A stretch of DNA of 64,000 bases from positions 3,286,001-3,350,000 of the forward strand of contig OZ241742.1 in NCBI GenBank assembly GCA_965200955.1, in the 5' to 3' direction. Below, in pieces: positions 57,332-64,000 of the stretch; positions within the stretch are counted from its first letter, which is position 1, and the number at the start of each line of letters is the position of its first letter. Under the pieces are notes generated by a model. That model saw nothing but the letters and a program-made list of their open reading frames with translations, made no database searches and was not told where the DNA came from. The position numbers were made by a program, and so were the translations under genes. This stretch comes from Bin80 sp026708685 (GTDB lineage Bacteria; Bacteroidota; Rhodothermia; Rhodothermales; Bin80).

Positions 57332-58560
57332 TAACTATAGCGTAGAGCATCAATCGGATCCATACGCGCAGCATTCCAAGCTGGTACAACACCAAAGATC
57401 ACACCAACACCAACACAGATAGAAAATGCAAGCAGTACGGTTCCCGTGGCAAATGATGCAGGAACAAACTGGTTTACAATTGCAGTGATTCCCATGGAGA
57501 GCATAATCCCTACCGCACCCGCTGCAATACATACCAAAACGGCTTCAATCAAAAATTGCGAGAGGATAGCTCTACGACTGGCTCCAACCGCTTTGCGTAC
57601 ACCAATCTCACGTGTTCGCTCTTTCACGGAAACAAACATGATATTCATCACCCCAATTCCTCCAACCACTAGAGCTAACCCCGTTAGAAAGATGCCAATG
57701 CCGTATACCACTGCTTTAATGTTTGCAAGCTGATCTCGAAAGGCACCCGTCTTGTTAATGGCAAAATTATCCTCCTCAAATACATCAAGCCCGCGAGCTG
57801 CTCTCACGATTCCCTGCAATTCTTCTTCTAGGAGCGGGATCGTTTCAGAGGAGGCGGCATTGACCTTGATGGTCGTACTCCGAAAACGACCAAAATGACG
57901 CTGAAGCGTTCGGAGGGGAATCTGGGCCTGCTCATCAAAAGAAATCAAACCGAAAAACCTTCCCTGCTCTTTCAAGACCCCAATCACTTCAAACCGTTTT
58001 CCTCCGATCCGAATGATCTTACCGACAGCCCGTTCACTTGGAAATAAAGATTCACTGACCGTTTTACCGATCACGGCAACATTACGGGCAACGAGGTTAT
58101 CCAAATCGTTGTACCATCGCCCGTCAGATAGCTCCATCACATCTACACTTGCAATTTCTGGTGTGGATCCTTGAAGAAAAACTCCCGTTAGTGCACGGTC
58201 TTTGTAGCGAATCGTGCGACTTGTCTGTACTAGAGGTGCAATCGCAACAGCATATTCCGATCGTTCACGAATGTAATCGGCTAAATCTTCGCGTAAATCT
58301 GGGCGAGACCACTGGCGAGATCTTTCGTTAGGTTCAGTAAACCAATCCGTCTTTTGAACGTAGATGGCGTTCGTTCCTAAGAGAGCCAACGAGTTATCCA
58401 TGGCATTTTCAAGCCCATTGATAATCGTAATCATGGCCGTCACCGTTACTATGCCAATAATAATACCAAGCATCGTGAGCCCACTGCGCAAACGGTTGGT
58501 ACTCAACGATCGGAGAGCAATGTTAAAACTCTCCCAAATTTCTACGAAAAAACGGATCAC
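57331..58560 (-). CDS. MacB-like ABC transporter permease, first of pair
   Basis: The 409-residue paralogue has the same architecture: N-terminal segment (LTMLGIIIGIVTVTAMITI), periplasmic domain, and three C-terminal segments with IGVMNIMFVSVKERTREIGVRKAVGASRRAIL. The conserved EIGVRKA(V/I)GA loop, which contacts the ATPase, is present. Start at 58560 (MIRFFVEIW) is the first in frame. It begins a coupled run with the second permease and rpiA. The missing ATPase must be encoded elsewhere. Confidence 0.85.
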   Translation of the reverse strand: MIRFFVEIWESFNIALRSLSTNRLRSGLTMLGIIIGIVTVTAMITIINGLENAMDNSLALLGTNAIYVQKTDWFTEPNERSRQWSRPDLREDLADYIRERSEYAVAIAPLVQTSRTIRYKDRALTGVFLQGSTPEIASVDVMELSDGRWYNDLDNLVARNVAVIGKTVSESLFPSERAVGKIIRIGGKRFEVIGVLKEQGRFFGLISFDEQAQIPLRTLQRHFGRFRSTTIKVNAASSETIPLLEEELQGIVRAARGLDVFEEDNFAINKTGAFRDQLANIKAVVYGIGIFLTGLALVVGGIGVMNIMFVSVKERTREIGVRKAVGASRRAILSQFLIEAVLVCIAAGAVGIMLSMGITAIVNQFVPASFATGTVLLAFSICVGVGVIFGVVPAWNAARMDPIDALRYS

Positions 58561-58723
58561 TGCAGACCTCCAGAATAGTTACGGTTATACTTCAATACGC
58601 TTGATTATTGTTCCTGTTGCATTTTGAACGCCAAAAGACCTCTGTTCCTGTGAAATGATTCACGGAAAAATGGATAATTCATCAACTCATGGCGTTTAAG
58701 TAGTCGTATTGAATGAGTTCCTC

Positions 58724-58882
58724 ATGAAAAAACTGAAAATTATTCTCGAATTTTTCCAGTTTTTAAAATTGCGTCGGAAATACTGGCTTACGCCTATTGT
58801 GGCCGTTTTGCTCCTATTGAGTCTACTGATTGTCCTGACGCAAGGATCCGCACTTGCTCCCTTTATCTACACTCTCTTCTAA
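58724..58882 (+). CDS. DUF5989 small membrane protein
   Basis: This 52-residue protein matches the DUF5989 pattern: a basic stretch (FQFLKLRRKYW) precedes one membrane segment (PIVAVLLLLSLLIVLTQ) and the conserved ending GSALAPFIYTLF. The family is usually beside SxtJ-like genes in glycan clusters, so this copy, alone and 50 bases upstream of parA, is out of its usual context. Function unknown. It lies in a short gap and would be missed by length filters. Confidence 0.8.
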   Translation: MKKLKIILEFFQFLKLRRKYWLTPIVAVLLLLSLLIVLTQGSALAPFIYTLF

Positions 58883-58932
58883 ACCGTCGATTGTAGACGA
58901 ACCACGAGTATCCCCTTTACCTTTGACTTCTC

Positions 58933-59712
58933 ATGGGCCACATCATAGCAGTTGCTAACCAGAAAGGCGGTGTTGGGAAAACCACCACTGCGGCTAACCT
59001 TGCCGCATCTCTGGGGGTATTGGAACATTCAACACTGCTCATTGACATGGATCCTCAGGCGAACTGCACCTCAAGTTTGGGATTGGATATCAAGGATATC
59101 AAGGAGTCCATTTATGAAGTCATCATCGGAAAAAACCATCCACAGGATGTGATTAAAACCCCCGAAGAAGTCCCTCATCTGGATCTGCTACCTGCCAATA
59201 TTAATCTTGTTGGTGCTGAAATTGAACTGATCAGTATCGACAATCGTGAGCATCTTTTACGGCATGCCATTGCTGACATCTCTGATCGCTATGAATATAT
59301 TATCATTGACTGTCCCCCATCATTGGGACTCTTGACGGTCAATGCACTTACAGCCTCCAATGGAGTCATCATTCCCCTGCAAGTAGAGTACTTTGCTCTT
59401 GAAGGACTTGGGCTTTTACTCAATACCATTAAGATCATCCGTGGTGGACTCAACCCTAACCTTCAGATCACGGGAGTTTTGCTCACGCTCTATGATGCAC
59501 GCCTGCGTCTATCGAAACAGGTTGCATCAGAAGTGAAAAGCTACTTTGGTGATAAAGTCTTTAATACGATTATCAAACGTAATGTGACCATTGCCGAGGC
59601 TCCCAGTTTTGGAAAACCCGTACTGCTACATAACGCAACCAGTACCGGAGCTCAAAATTACCTGTCACTGGCCACCGAATTGGTACAGCTACATTCTACG
59701 ACTGATCAGTAA
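58933..59712 (+). CDS. parA: ParA-type chromosome partition ATPase
   Basis: The 259-residue protein has the deviant Walker A KGGVGKTTTAANLAASLG (residues 11-28), IDMDPQANCTSSLGLD, DCPPSLGLLTVNAL and VEYFALEGLGLLL, as in Soj/ParA. It works with ParB on origin-proximal parS sites to segregate the chromosome. It is followed by parB after about 75 bases. This chromosomal parAB pair is a useful landmark: it usually lies near the replication origin. No parS-like 16-mer was seen in the window. Confidence 0.95.
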   Translation: MGHIIAVANQKGGVGKTTTAANLAASLGVLEHSTLLIDMDPQANCTSSLGLDIKDIKESIYEVIIGKNHPQDVIKTPEEVPHLDLLPANINLVGAEIELISIDNREHLLRHAIADISDRYEYIIIDCPPSLGLLTVNALTASNGVIIPLQVEYFALEGLGLLLNTIKIIRGGLNPNLQITGVLLTLYDARLRLSKQVASEVKSYFGDKVFNTIIKRNVTIAEAPSFGKPVLLHNATSTGAQNYLSLATELVQLHSTTDQ

Positions 59713-59787
59713 TCTCCCTATTCATTTTACACTTGGACACATGCTATGGCGGTTTTGTGATGATTATGCCTCTGATTCTTCTCTGTG

Positions 59788-60675
59788 ATGACTCACCAAA
59801 AACCTGCTCTCGGACGCGGTCTTGATGCACTTCTTGGTACGGATGGACAGCTCCGATCCGAAGAAGATGCCCGAGCCCTTGTGGGGGGGATTTTTGAACT
59901 TCCCATCCGTTCCATTCTACCAAATCCGTTTCAGCCACGTCAGGAATTTGATGCTGAAGCATTGGAGTCACTTTCAATCTCCATTGAACAGCTCGGCATT
60001 GTTCAGCCAATCACCGTTCGTGCTACCAAAGGAGACGAGTTTGAACTCATTAGCGGAGAACGGCGCCTTCGGGCCGCAAAACTGGCAGGCCTGACTGAAA
60101 TCCCTGCCTATATTCGCCCTGCCAAGAATGCCCAAATGCTTGAAATGGCACTGGTGGAAAACGTTCAGCGTGAGGAACTGAATCCCATTGAAGTTGCCCT
60201 AGGCTATCAGCGACTGGTCAGTGAATACAACCTTACCCAGGAAGAGGTTGCCAAACGCGTCGGCAAACAGCGGTCAACCATTACTAATTTTCTGCGACTG
60301 TTGCATCTTCCACCCAAAATACAGGTCGGACTTCGTGAGGGGGTTGTCACTCCCGGACATGCCCGTGCACTGCTCTCGCTTCCTGATGACCGCACCAAAC
60401 AGCGAGTCTTTACCGAAATCCAGCGTGATCACTTGAATGTCCGTGAAACAGAGCACCGCGTCCGTTCACTCACAAAACAGCGCAAAACATCAAGGAAGCC
60501 CCCCTCTGCCTCTGCATTGCAACTCAAACAACTGGAAGGCCAGCTTCGCACATCTCTTGGAACGAAGGTCGCTATACAGCGCAAATCAGGGGAATCTGGT
60601 CAAATTGTGATCCATTATTTCTCGGACGAAGAATTATCTCGGCTGATGGAGTTGCTTGATCAATCTCATGACTGA
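59788..60675 (+). CDS. parB: ParB partition protein
   Basis: The protein has about 295 residues from the ATG at 59788. The N-terminal ParB box is NPFQPRQEFD, followed by SISIEQLGIVQPITVR and ELISGERRLRAAKLAGL (CTP-binding region) and VENVQREELNPIEVALGY. A helix-turn-helix (TQEEVAKRVGKQRSTITNFLRLLHLP) and a C-terminal dimerisation region (LQLKQLEGQLRTSLGTKV) complete the family layout. It stops with TGA overlapping the next gene's ATG (TGATG at 60673). Confidence 0.95.
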   Translation: MTHQKPALGRGLDALLGTDGQLRSEEDARALVGGIFELPIRSILPNPFQPRQEFDAEALESLSISIEQLGIVQPITVRATKGDEFELISGERRLRAAKLAGLTEIPAYIRPAKNAQMLEMALVENVQREELNPIEVALGYQRLVSEYNLTQEEVAKRVGKQRSTITNFLRLLHLPPKIQVGLREGVVTPGHARALLSLPDDRTKQRVFTEIQRDHLNVRETEHRVRSLTKQRKTSRKPPSASALQLKQLEGQLRTSLGTKVAIQRKSGESGQIVIHYFSDEELSRLMELLDQSHD

Positions 60676-61295
60676 TGGGAGTACCAGCGATCAGGATCGT
60701 TGCCATAATGAATATGTTCTGGTGGGGAGTCTTGACGCTTCCAGCTGCAGGTCAGACTGATACCACGACGACCAAATCACTTTCTGAGTATCGAGACCCC
60801 GATGTTGCCCTGCGTCGATCGATCGTTCCTGGATGGGGACAACTCTACAATGGTGAGGTGTATAAGGTGCCTATTGTGTACGTTGGACTCATTGCTTTTG
60901 CGGGCTCTGCCTTTTTGGTCAATCGCCGCTATCAGCTGTATCGTCATGCCTATCTCTTTACGGCACGGGTCAATCCTGATGGTTCACCCGTTTTTCCTGA
61001 GTATGAAAGTGACTATTCTCGACTTCTACGCGACTTAGAGTTAAGGCCTGAACAAAATCTTATGCCAGATGAAATAGTGGCTCGGCGCAACAGACTGGAA
61101 CCTCAAATCCGTTCTCAGCGCGACGCTCTTCGCAGAAATAGGGATTTGCTCTATTTTGGTACGATCGCGTGGTACGGATTGACGATGATTGATGCTTACG
61201 TCAGTGCCCACTTATCGGAATTTGACGTAACGGAGTCCTTGTCGGTGCGAATGACCGGAGGACTGGATCACATGGGACTTGCTCTTACATGGTAA
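60675..61295 (+). CDS. DUF5683 membrane protein
   Basis: The 206-residue protein overlaps the parB stop by one base. It has an N-terminal signal-like segment, then SIVPGWGQLYNGEVYKVPIVYVGLIAF, the diagnostic DUF5683 region, with two membrane segments (VPIVYVGLIAFAGSAFLV and near GTIAWYGLTMIDAYVSA). DUF5683 is common in Bacteroidota directly after parAB, with no known function. Coupled translation suggests a link to partition or to the envelope. Confidence 0.85.
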   Translation: MGVPAIRIVAIMNMFWWGVLTLPAAGQTDTTTTKSLSEYRDPDVALRRSIVPGWGQLYNGEVYKVPIVYVGLIAFAGSAFLVNRRYQLYRHAYLFTARVNPDGSPVFPEYESDYSRLLRDLELRPEQNLMPDEIVARRNRLEPQIRSQRDALRRNRDLLYFGTIAWYGLTMIDAYVSAHLSEFDVTESLSVRMTGGLDHMGLALTW

Positions 61296-61392
61296 TGCCT
61301 TATTGTTGCTTGGACGATTCTGCTGAACGCCTTGAATTGATGTATCTTTTGCCAGAGTTTTCTGAGTTTGATTTAGAATTAATCATAACTGA

Positions 61393-62655
61393 ATGATTGA
61401 ATTGACCGATACAATTGCTGCTGAGCCGCCAATATTTGAAAAAACACATGCCTTTATGGCACCCGGTGCTTTAGTGAGTGAGACGAAGAGTTCTGGTCTC
61501 TATCCCTATTTCCGGGCTATTTCCCATAATGAAGGGACTCGTGCCTTCATTGATGGGCAGGAGCTGATTATGGCTGGCTCCAATAATTATCTTGGACTCA
61601 CCAGTGACCCCCGTGTCAAAGAGGCAGCTGCTACAGCCATTGAACGCTACGGTACTGGATGCACTGGAAGCCGTTTTCTCAATGGAACCTTAGATCTTCA
61701 CCTGGAGCTTGAGGCTAAGCTGGCTGAGTTTATGCAAAAAGAGGCATGCATTCTGTTTTCTACGGGATACATGACCAATATGGGCGCCATTCAGGGAATC
61801 ACTTCCAAAAACGACCTGATCTTTTCGGATAAGGACAACCATGCCTGCATTGTGGCAGGAACCCAAGTCAGCGATGCCAACTGCTGGCGTTATCGCCACT
61901 TTGACATGAAGCATTTAAGACGGCTTCTTCAAAAAGCCGATCAGGAGCAACCCGAATCAGACAAACTCATCGTCACCGATGGCGTGTTCTCCATGAGCGG
62001 ACGGATTGCACCCGTCCCTGATCTGGTGAAACTTGCACAGGAGTTTGATGCGGCTCTGATGTTGGATGATGCTCATGCAGTTGGAGTCATCGGTCCTGGT
62101 GGCCGAGGATCTGCCGCATACTTTGGATTGGGGGATCAAGTCCCTCTCACGACGGGTACGTTCTCGAAAAGCTTTGCCTCGCTGGGGGGCTTCATCACGG
62201 GCGATGAGAATGTGATTGAATACATTCGTCACATGTCCAGTACACACATCTTTAGTGCCTCCATGCCCCCAAGTACGGTCGCCACCGTCTTGAAATGCTT
62301 GGAAATTCTTCAGGAAGAAACATGGAGACTGGATCGCCTCTGGGAGATTTCCAATTATATGAGGGATGGCTTCCGAAATGCCGGATTTAATGTATGGACA
62401 AGTGAAGCTCCCATTATCCCAGTGGTCATCGGCGAAGATGATATGGACACTGCATTCCAATTCTGGCATGACCTGTTGTATGAGGGAGTCTTTGTCAATC
62501 CGGTAGTCCCATGGCGCGGGGCCGTTTCGGGTGGTCTTTGCATCATGCGAACTTCGTATATGGCCACCCATACCGATGAAGACCTTGATATGATTCTGGA
62601 GGCCTTCTATCGTGTGGGACAAAAGCATGGGGTCCTGTCAAGCCGTGTAGATTAA
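61393..62655 (+). CDS. Serine palmitoyltransferase-like alpha-oxoamine synthase
   Basis: The 420-residue PLP enzyme condenses an amino acid with an acyl-CoA. It has GSNNYLGLTSDPRVKEAA, YGTGCTGSRFLNGTLDLH, the PLP-stacking His in DKDNHACIVAG, IVTDGVFSMSG, MLDDAHAVGVIG and the PLP lysine in TGTFSKSFASLGG. The NGTLDLH and MRTSYMATHTDE stretches resemble bacterial serine palmitoyltransferase more than BioF or Kbl. The downstream gene, overlapping at TAATG, is an N-acyltransferase-like protein, which fits sphingolipid synthesis. Kbl or BioF remains possible. Confidence 0.85.
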   Translation: MIELTDTIAAEPPIFEKTHAFMAPGALVSETKSSGLYPYFRAISHNEGTRAFIDGQELIMAGSNNYLGLTSDPRVKEAAATAIERYGTGCTGSRFLNGTLDLHLELEAKLAEFMQKEACILFSTGYMTNMGAIQGITSKNDLIFSDKDNHACIVAGTQVSDANCWRYRHFDMKHLRRLLQKADQEQPESDKLIVTDGVFSMSGRIAPVPDLVKLAQEFDAALMLDDAHAVGVIGPGGRGSAAYFGLGDQVPLTTGTFSKSFASLGGFITGDENVIEYIRHMSSTHIFSASMPPSTVATVLKCLEILQEETWRLDRLWEISNYMRDGFRNAGFNVWTSEAPIIPVVIGEDDMDTAFQFWHDLLYEGVFVNPVVPWRGAVSGGLCIMRTSYMATHTDEDLDMILEAFYRVGQKHGVLSSRVD

Positions 62656-63800
62656 TGGGCTCCCCACCCTGTGTTGTTCGGCCAGTTCAGTCTCGGCGTG
62701 ATCTGCGGCGTTTTGTCCAGCTACCCTATGATCTCTATCAGGGAAATCATTACTGGGTTCCCCCCTTGCGAGTAGATCAATTTGAGATGCTCAACCCCCG
62801 TAAACATCCATTCTATGATCATGGACGCATGCAGATGTTTTTAGCCTTTGATCAAAACGGGGATGTGGTTGGACGGATTGCTGCAATCATCAATGGGATG
62901 CATCTCAAAACCCATAACGATCAAACGGGTTTTTTTGGTTTCTTTGAAACGCAGGAACGTTATGAGATTGCTGAAGCCCTACTCCATGCTGCCGCCACCT
63001 GGCTCCGAGGCGAGGGGATGCACCATATTCGTGGGCCTGTCAATCCATCGGTGAATGATCCAGCGGGCCTTCTCGTTGACGGATTTGATCGGATCCCATC
63101 GCTCATGATGACCTATAATTTTCCCTATTATGAAGAGTATCTTCTGCGGTGGGGATTTTCTCGAGTGATGACGTTATGGGCCTACTATATTCACCGAAAG
63201 CATGTCCTTCTTGACCGTTTACGACGTGGTGCCGCCATCGTCCATCGTCGAACTCCTGGCCTTTCTATTCGCACTTTGGATTTTTCTCGTTTTGATCAGG
63301 AGATCAAAATCATTCGAGATATCTTTAACGATGCATGGTCGGACAATTGGGGATTTGTGCCGTTTACAGAGCGTGAATTCCAGCACTTAGCAAAGGGAAT
63401 GAAACAGATTATTGACCCCCGCATCTGTTTTATCCTTGAGAACGACGGAGAACCCGTTGGATTTACCATTAGCATCCCAGATATCAACCCTACCTTCCAG
63501 CGAATCCCTAACGGGCGACTCTTTCCGTTTGGACTTGCGAAGTTGTTGATCCTGACGAAATTTGCACGTGTTACTGAAGTCCGGGTACCTTTGATGGGGA
63601 TTCGAAAATCGTTTCAGAGACATGCCCTTGATGTGATCGCCGTACTGGAAACGATCGAAAAAACGTCACAGTATGGATATATGGCTGGTGAGTTGAGCTG
63701 GGTTCTGGATGACAATCATGTTCTGAGAAACTTCCTGACTTCCATCAACTCGGTAGCCGACAAGCAGTATGCCATCCTTGAGGCTTCTCTCCATCAATAG
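62655..63800 (+). CDS. N-acyltransferase-like (GNAT-type) protein
   Basis: The 381-residue protein starts in the stop of the preceding gene. It has N-terminal YWVPPLRVDQ, GRIAAIIN, FFGFFETQERYEIAEALLHAA and RGPVNPSVNDPAGLLVDGFD, all typical of the two-lobed GNAT-like proteins next to serine palmitoyltransferase in Bacteroidota. The second half has EPVGFTISIPDINPTFQRIPNGRLFPFG. It is a candidate acyltransferase for sphingoid bases or ornithine-like lipids. Specific acyl transfer is inferred from context. Confidence 0.8.
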   Translation: MGSPPCVVRPVQSRRDLRRFVQLPYDLYQGNHYWVPPLRVDQFEMLNPRKHPFYDHGRMQMFLAFDQNGDVVGRIAAIINGMHLKTHNDQTGFFGFFETQERYEIAEALLHAAATWLRGEGMHHIRGPVNPSVNDPAGLLVDGFDRIPSLMMTYNFPYYEEYLLRWGFSRVMTLWAYYIHRKHVLLDRLRRGAAIVHRRTPGLSIRTLDFSRFDQEIKIIRDIFNDAWSDNWGFVPFTEREFQHLAKGMKQIIDPRICFILENDGEPVGFTISIPDINPTFQRIPNGRLFPFGLAKLLILTKFARVTEVRVPLMGIRKSFQRHALDVIAVLETIEKTSQYGYMAGELSWVLDDNHVLRNFLTSINSVADKQYAILEASLHQ

Positions 63801-63851
63801 CCTCAGTGGGCTCCGTCTTTACAGGTGATTGGTGATTGATCGTATTGTTGA

Positions 63852-64000
63852 TCACTTTCTTGCCCATCTCAGCGATGCGTTGGAACCGACGGCCATCACA
63901 GATGCCACAAAGTTATATAGAATGTCATGGACATCAAAGACGCGATTGGGTAATTGTATTTGAATGATTTCGTCAATGGTACCAAAGAGTGAGGTCACAA
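63852..64000 (-). CDS. VanZ-like protein, C-terminal end
   Basis: The minus strand has an open frame entering from the right edge: TSLFGTIDEIIQIQLPNRVFDVHDILYNFVASVM, the conserved end of VanZ-like membrane proteins (GxxDExxQ...R..D..D...N). The stop is at 63852-63854. Only about 49 residues are inside the window. The family is small membrane proteins, sometimes linked to envelope stress or glycopeptide tolerance. Confidence 0.65.
   Translation of the reverse strand, partial: VTSLFGTIDEIIQIQLPNRVFDVHDILYNFVASVMAVGSNASLRWARK

Noticed and set aside
58933..60675. parS site or replication origin near parAB
   Set aside because: No parS-like palindromic 16-mer and no DnaA-box cluster was seen, so none is annotated.

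Overview
The window looks like a chromosomal segment of a free-living or symbiotic marine member of the Bacteroidota/Rhodothermota group (Rhodothermia-like). Four things point there. Three large exported proteins end in a type IX secretion (T9SS) sorting domain with a YPNPF motif and a final PSG(A/V/L)YLY strand. Several families are Bacteroidota-typical (DUF6607, DUF5683, DUF5989, 6-bladed beta-propeller lipoproteins, Big_5-type Ig lipoprotein). A serine-palmitoyltransferase-like gene sits beside an N-acyltransferase-like gene, as in sphingolipid makers. Two TonB C-terminal proteins imply a Gram-negative envelope. The code is standard: TGA ends parB and nnr.

Layout. 1-1461: 3' part of a sodium:solute symporter. 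1.7-7.4 kb: a DUF1828 protein behind a decayed partner, a lipoprotein, a T9SS metalloprotease with a 1-nt frameshift in its sorting domain, and a small secreted peptide plus a beta-propeller lipoprotein. 7.5-16.2 kb: a graveyard of defence genes: a DISARM remnant (drmD with one frameshift and three in-frame TGAs, fused by deletion to the 3' end of a drmC-like gene), a 1.7-kb IS with 9-bp target duplication, an intact PIN-domain pair, a metallophosphoesterase and a broken AbiEii. 16.4-24.7 kb: a giant fibronectin-III surface protein with a C9 tract after its signal peptide, split by an IS4 element with 11-bp target duplication. 25.4-27.8 kb: a GC-rich element with 26-bp terminal inverted repeats and an 8-bp target duplication that carries a AAA+ ATPase. 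27.8-40.98 kb: subtilase with plant-type LRRs, nitrilase, two tandem EcoRI-type methyltransferases, PIG-L deacetylase, two serine beta-lactamase-like hydrolases, NHL-repeat protein, TPM lipoprotein, hisI. 41.2-42.5 kb: a second AAA+ ATPase of the same family. 43-49.7 kb: a housekeeping cluster (yidD, moaB-like, Ig lipoprotein, nnr, two tonB genes). 50.2-53.8 kb: DUF6607, a tnpB gene inside a second element with the same terminal sequence, and four 87-bp tandem palindromic repeats. 53.8-64 kb: AlbA_2 protein, rpiA, two MacB-type permeases, DUF5989, parA-parB, DUF5683, serine-palmitoyltransferase-like enzyme, acyltransferase, and the end of a VanZ-like gene.

The most unusual signal is a transposable-element family whose ends start GGGAATTATA and which makes an 8-bp target duplication. 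One copy carries a AAA+ ATPase (25410-27768) and another carries only tnpB (51786-53193). No DDE or HUH transposase is recognisable in either. TnpB normally travels in IS200/605 or IS607 elements, which have neither terminal inverted repeats nor target duplications, so this arrangement deserves attention. All family assignments are from reading the sequence; no database search was run.
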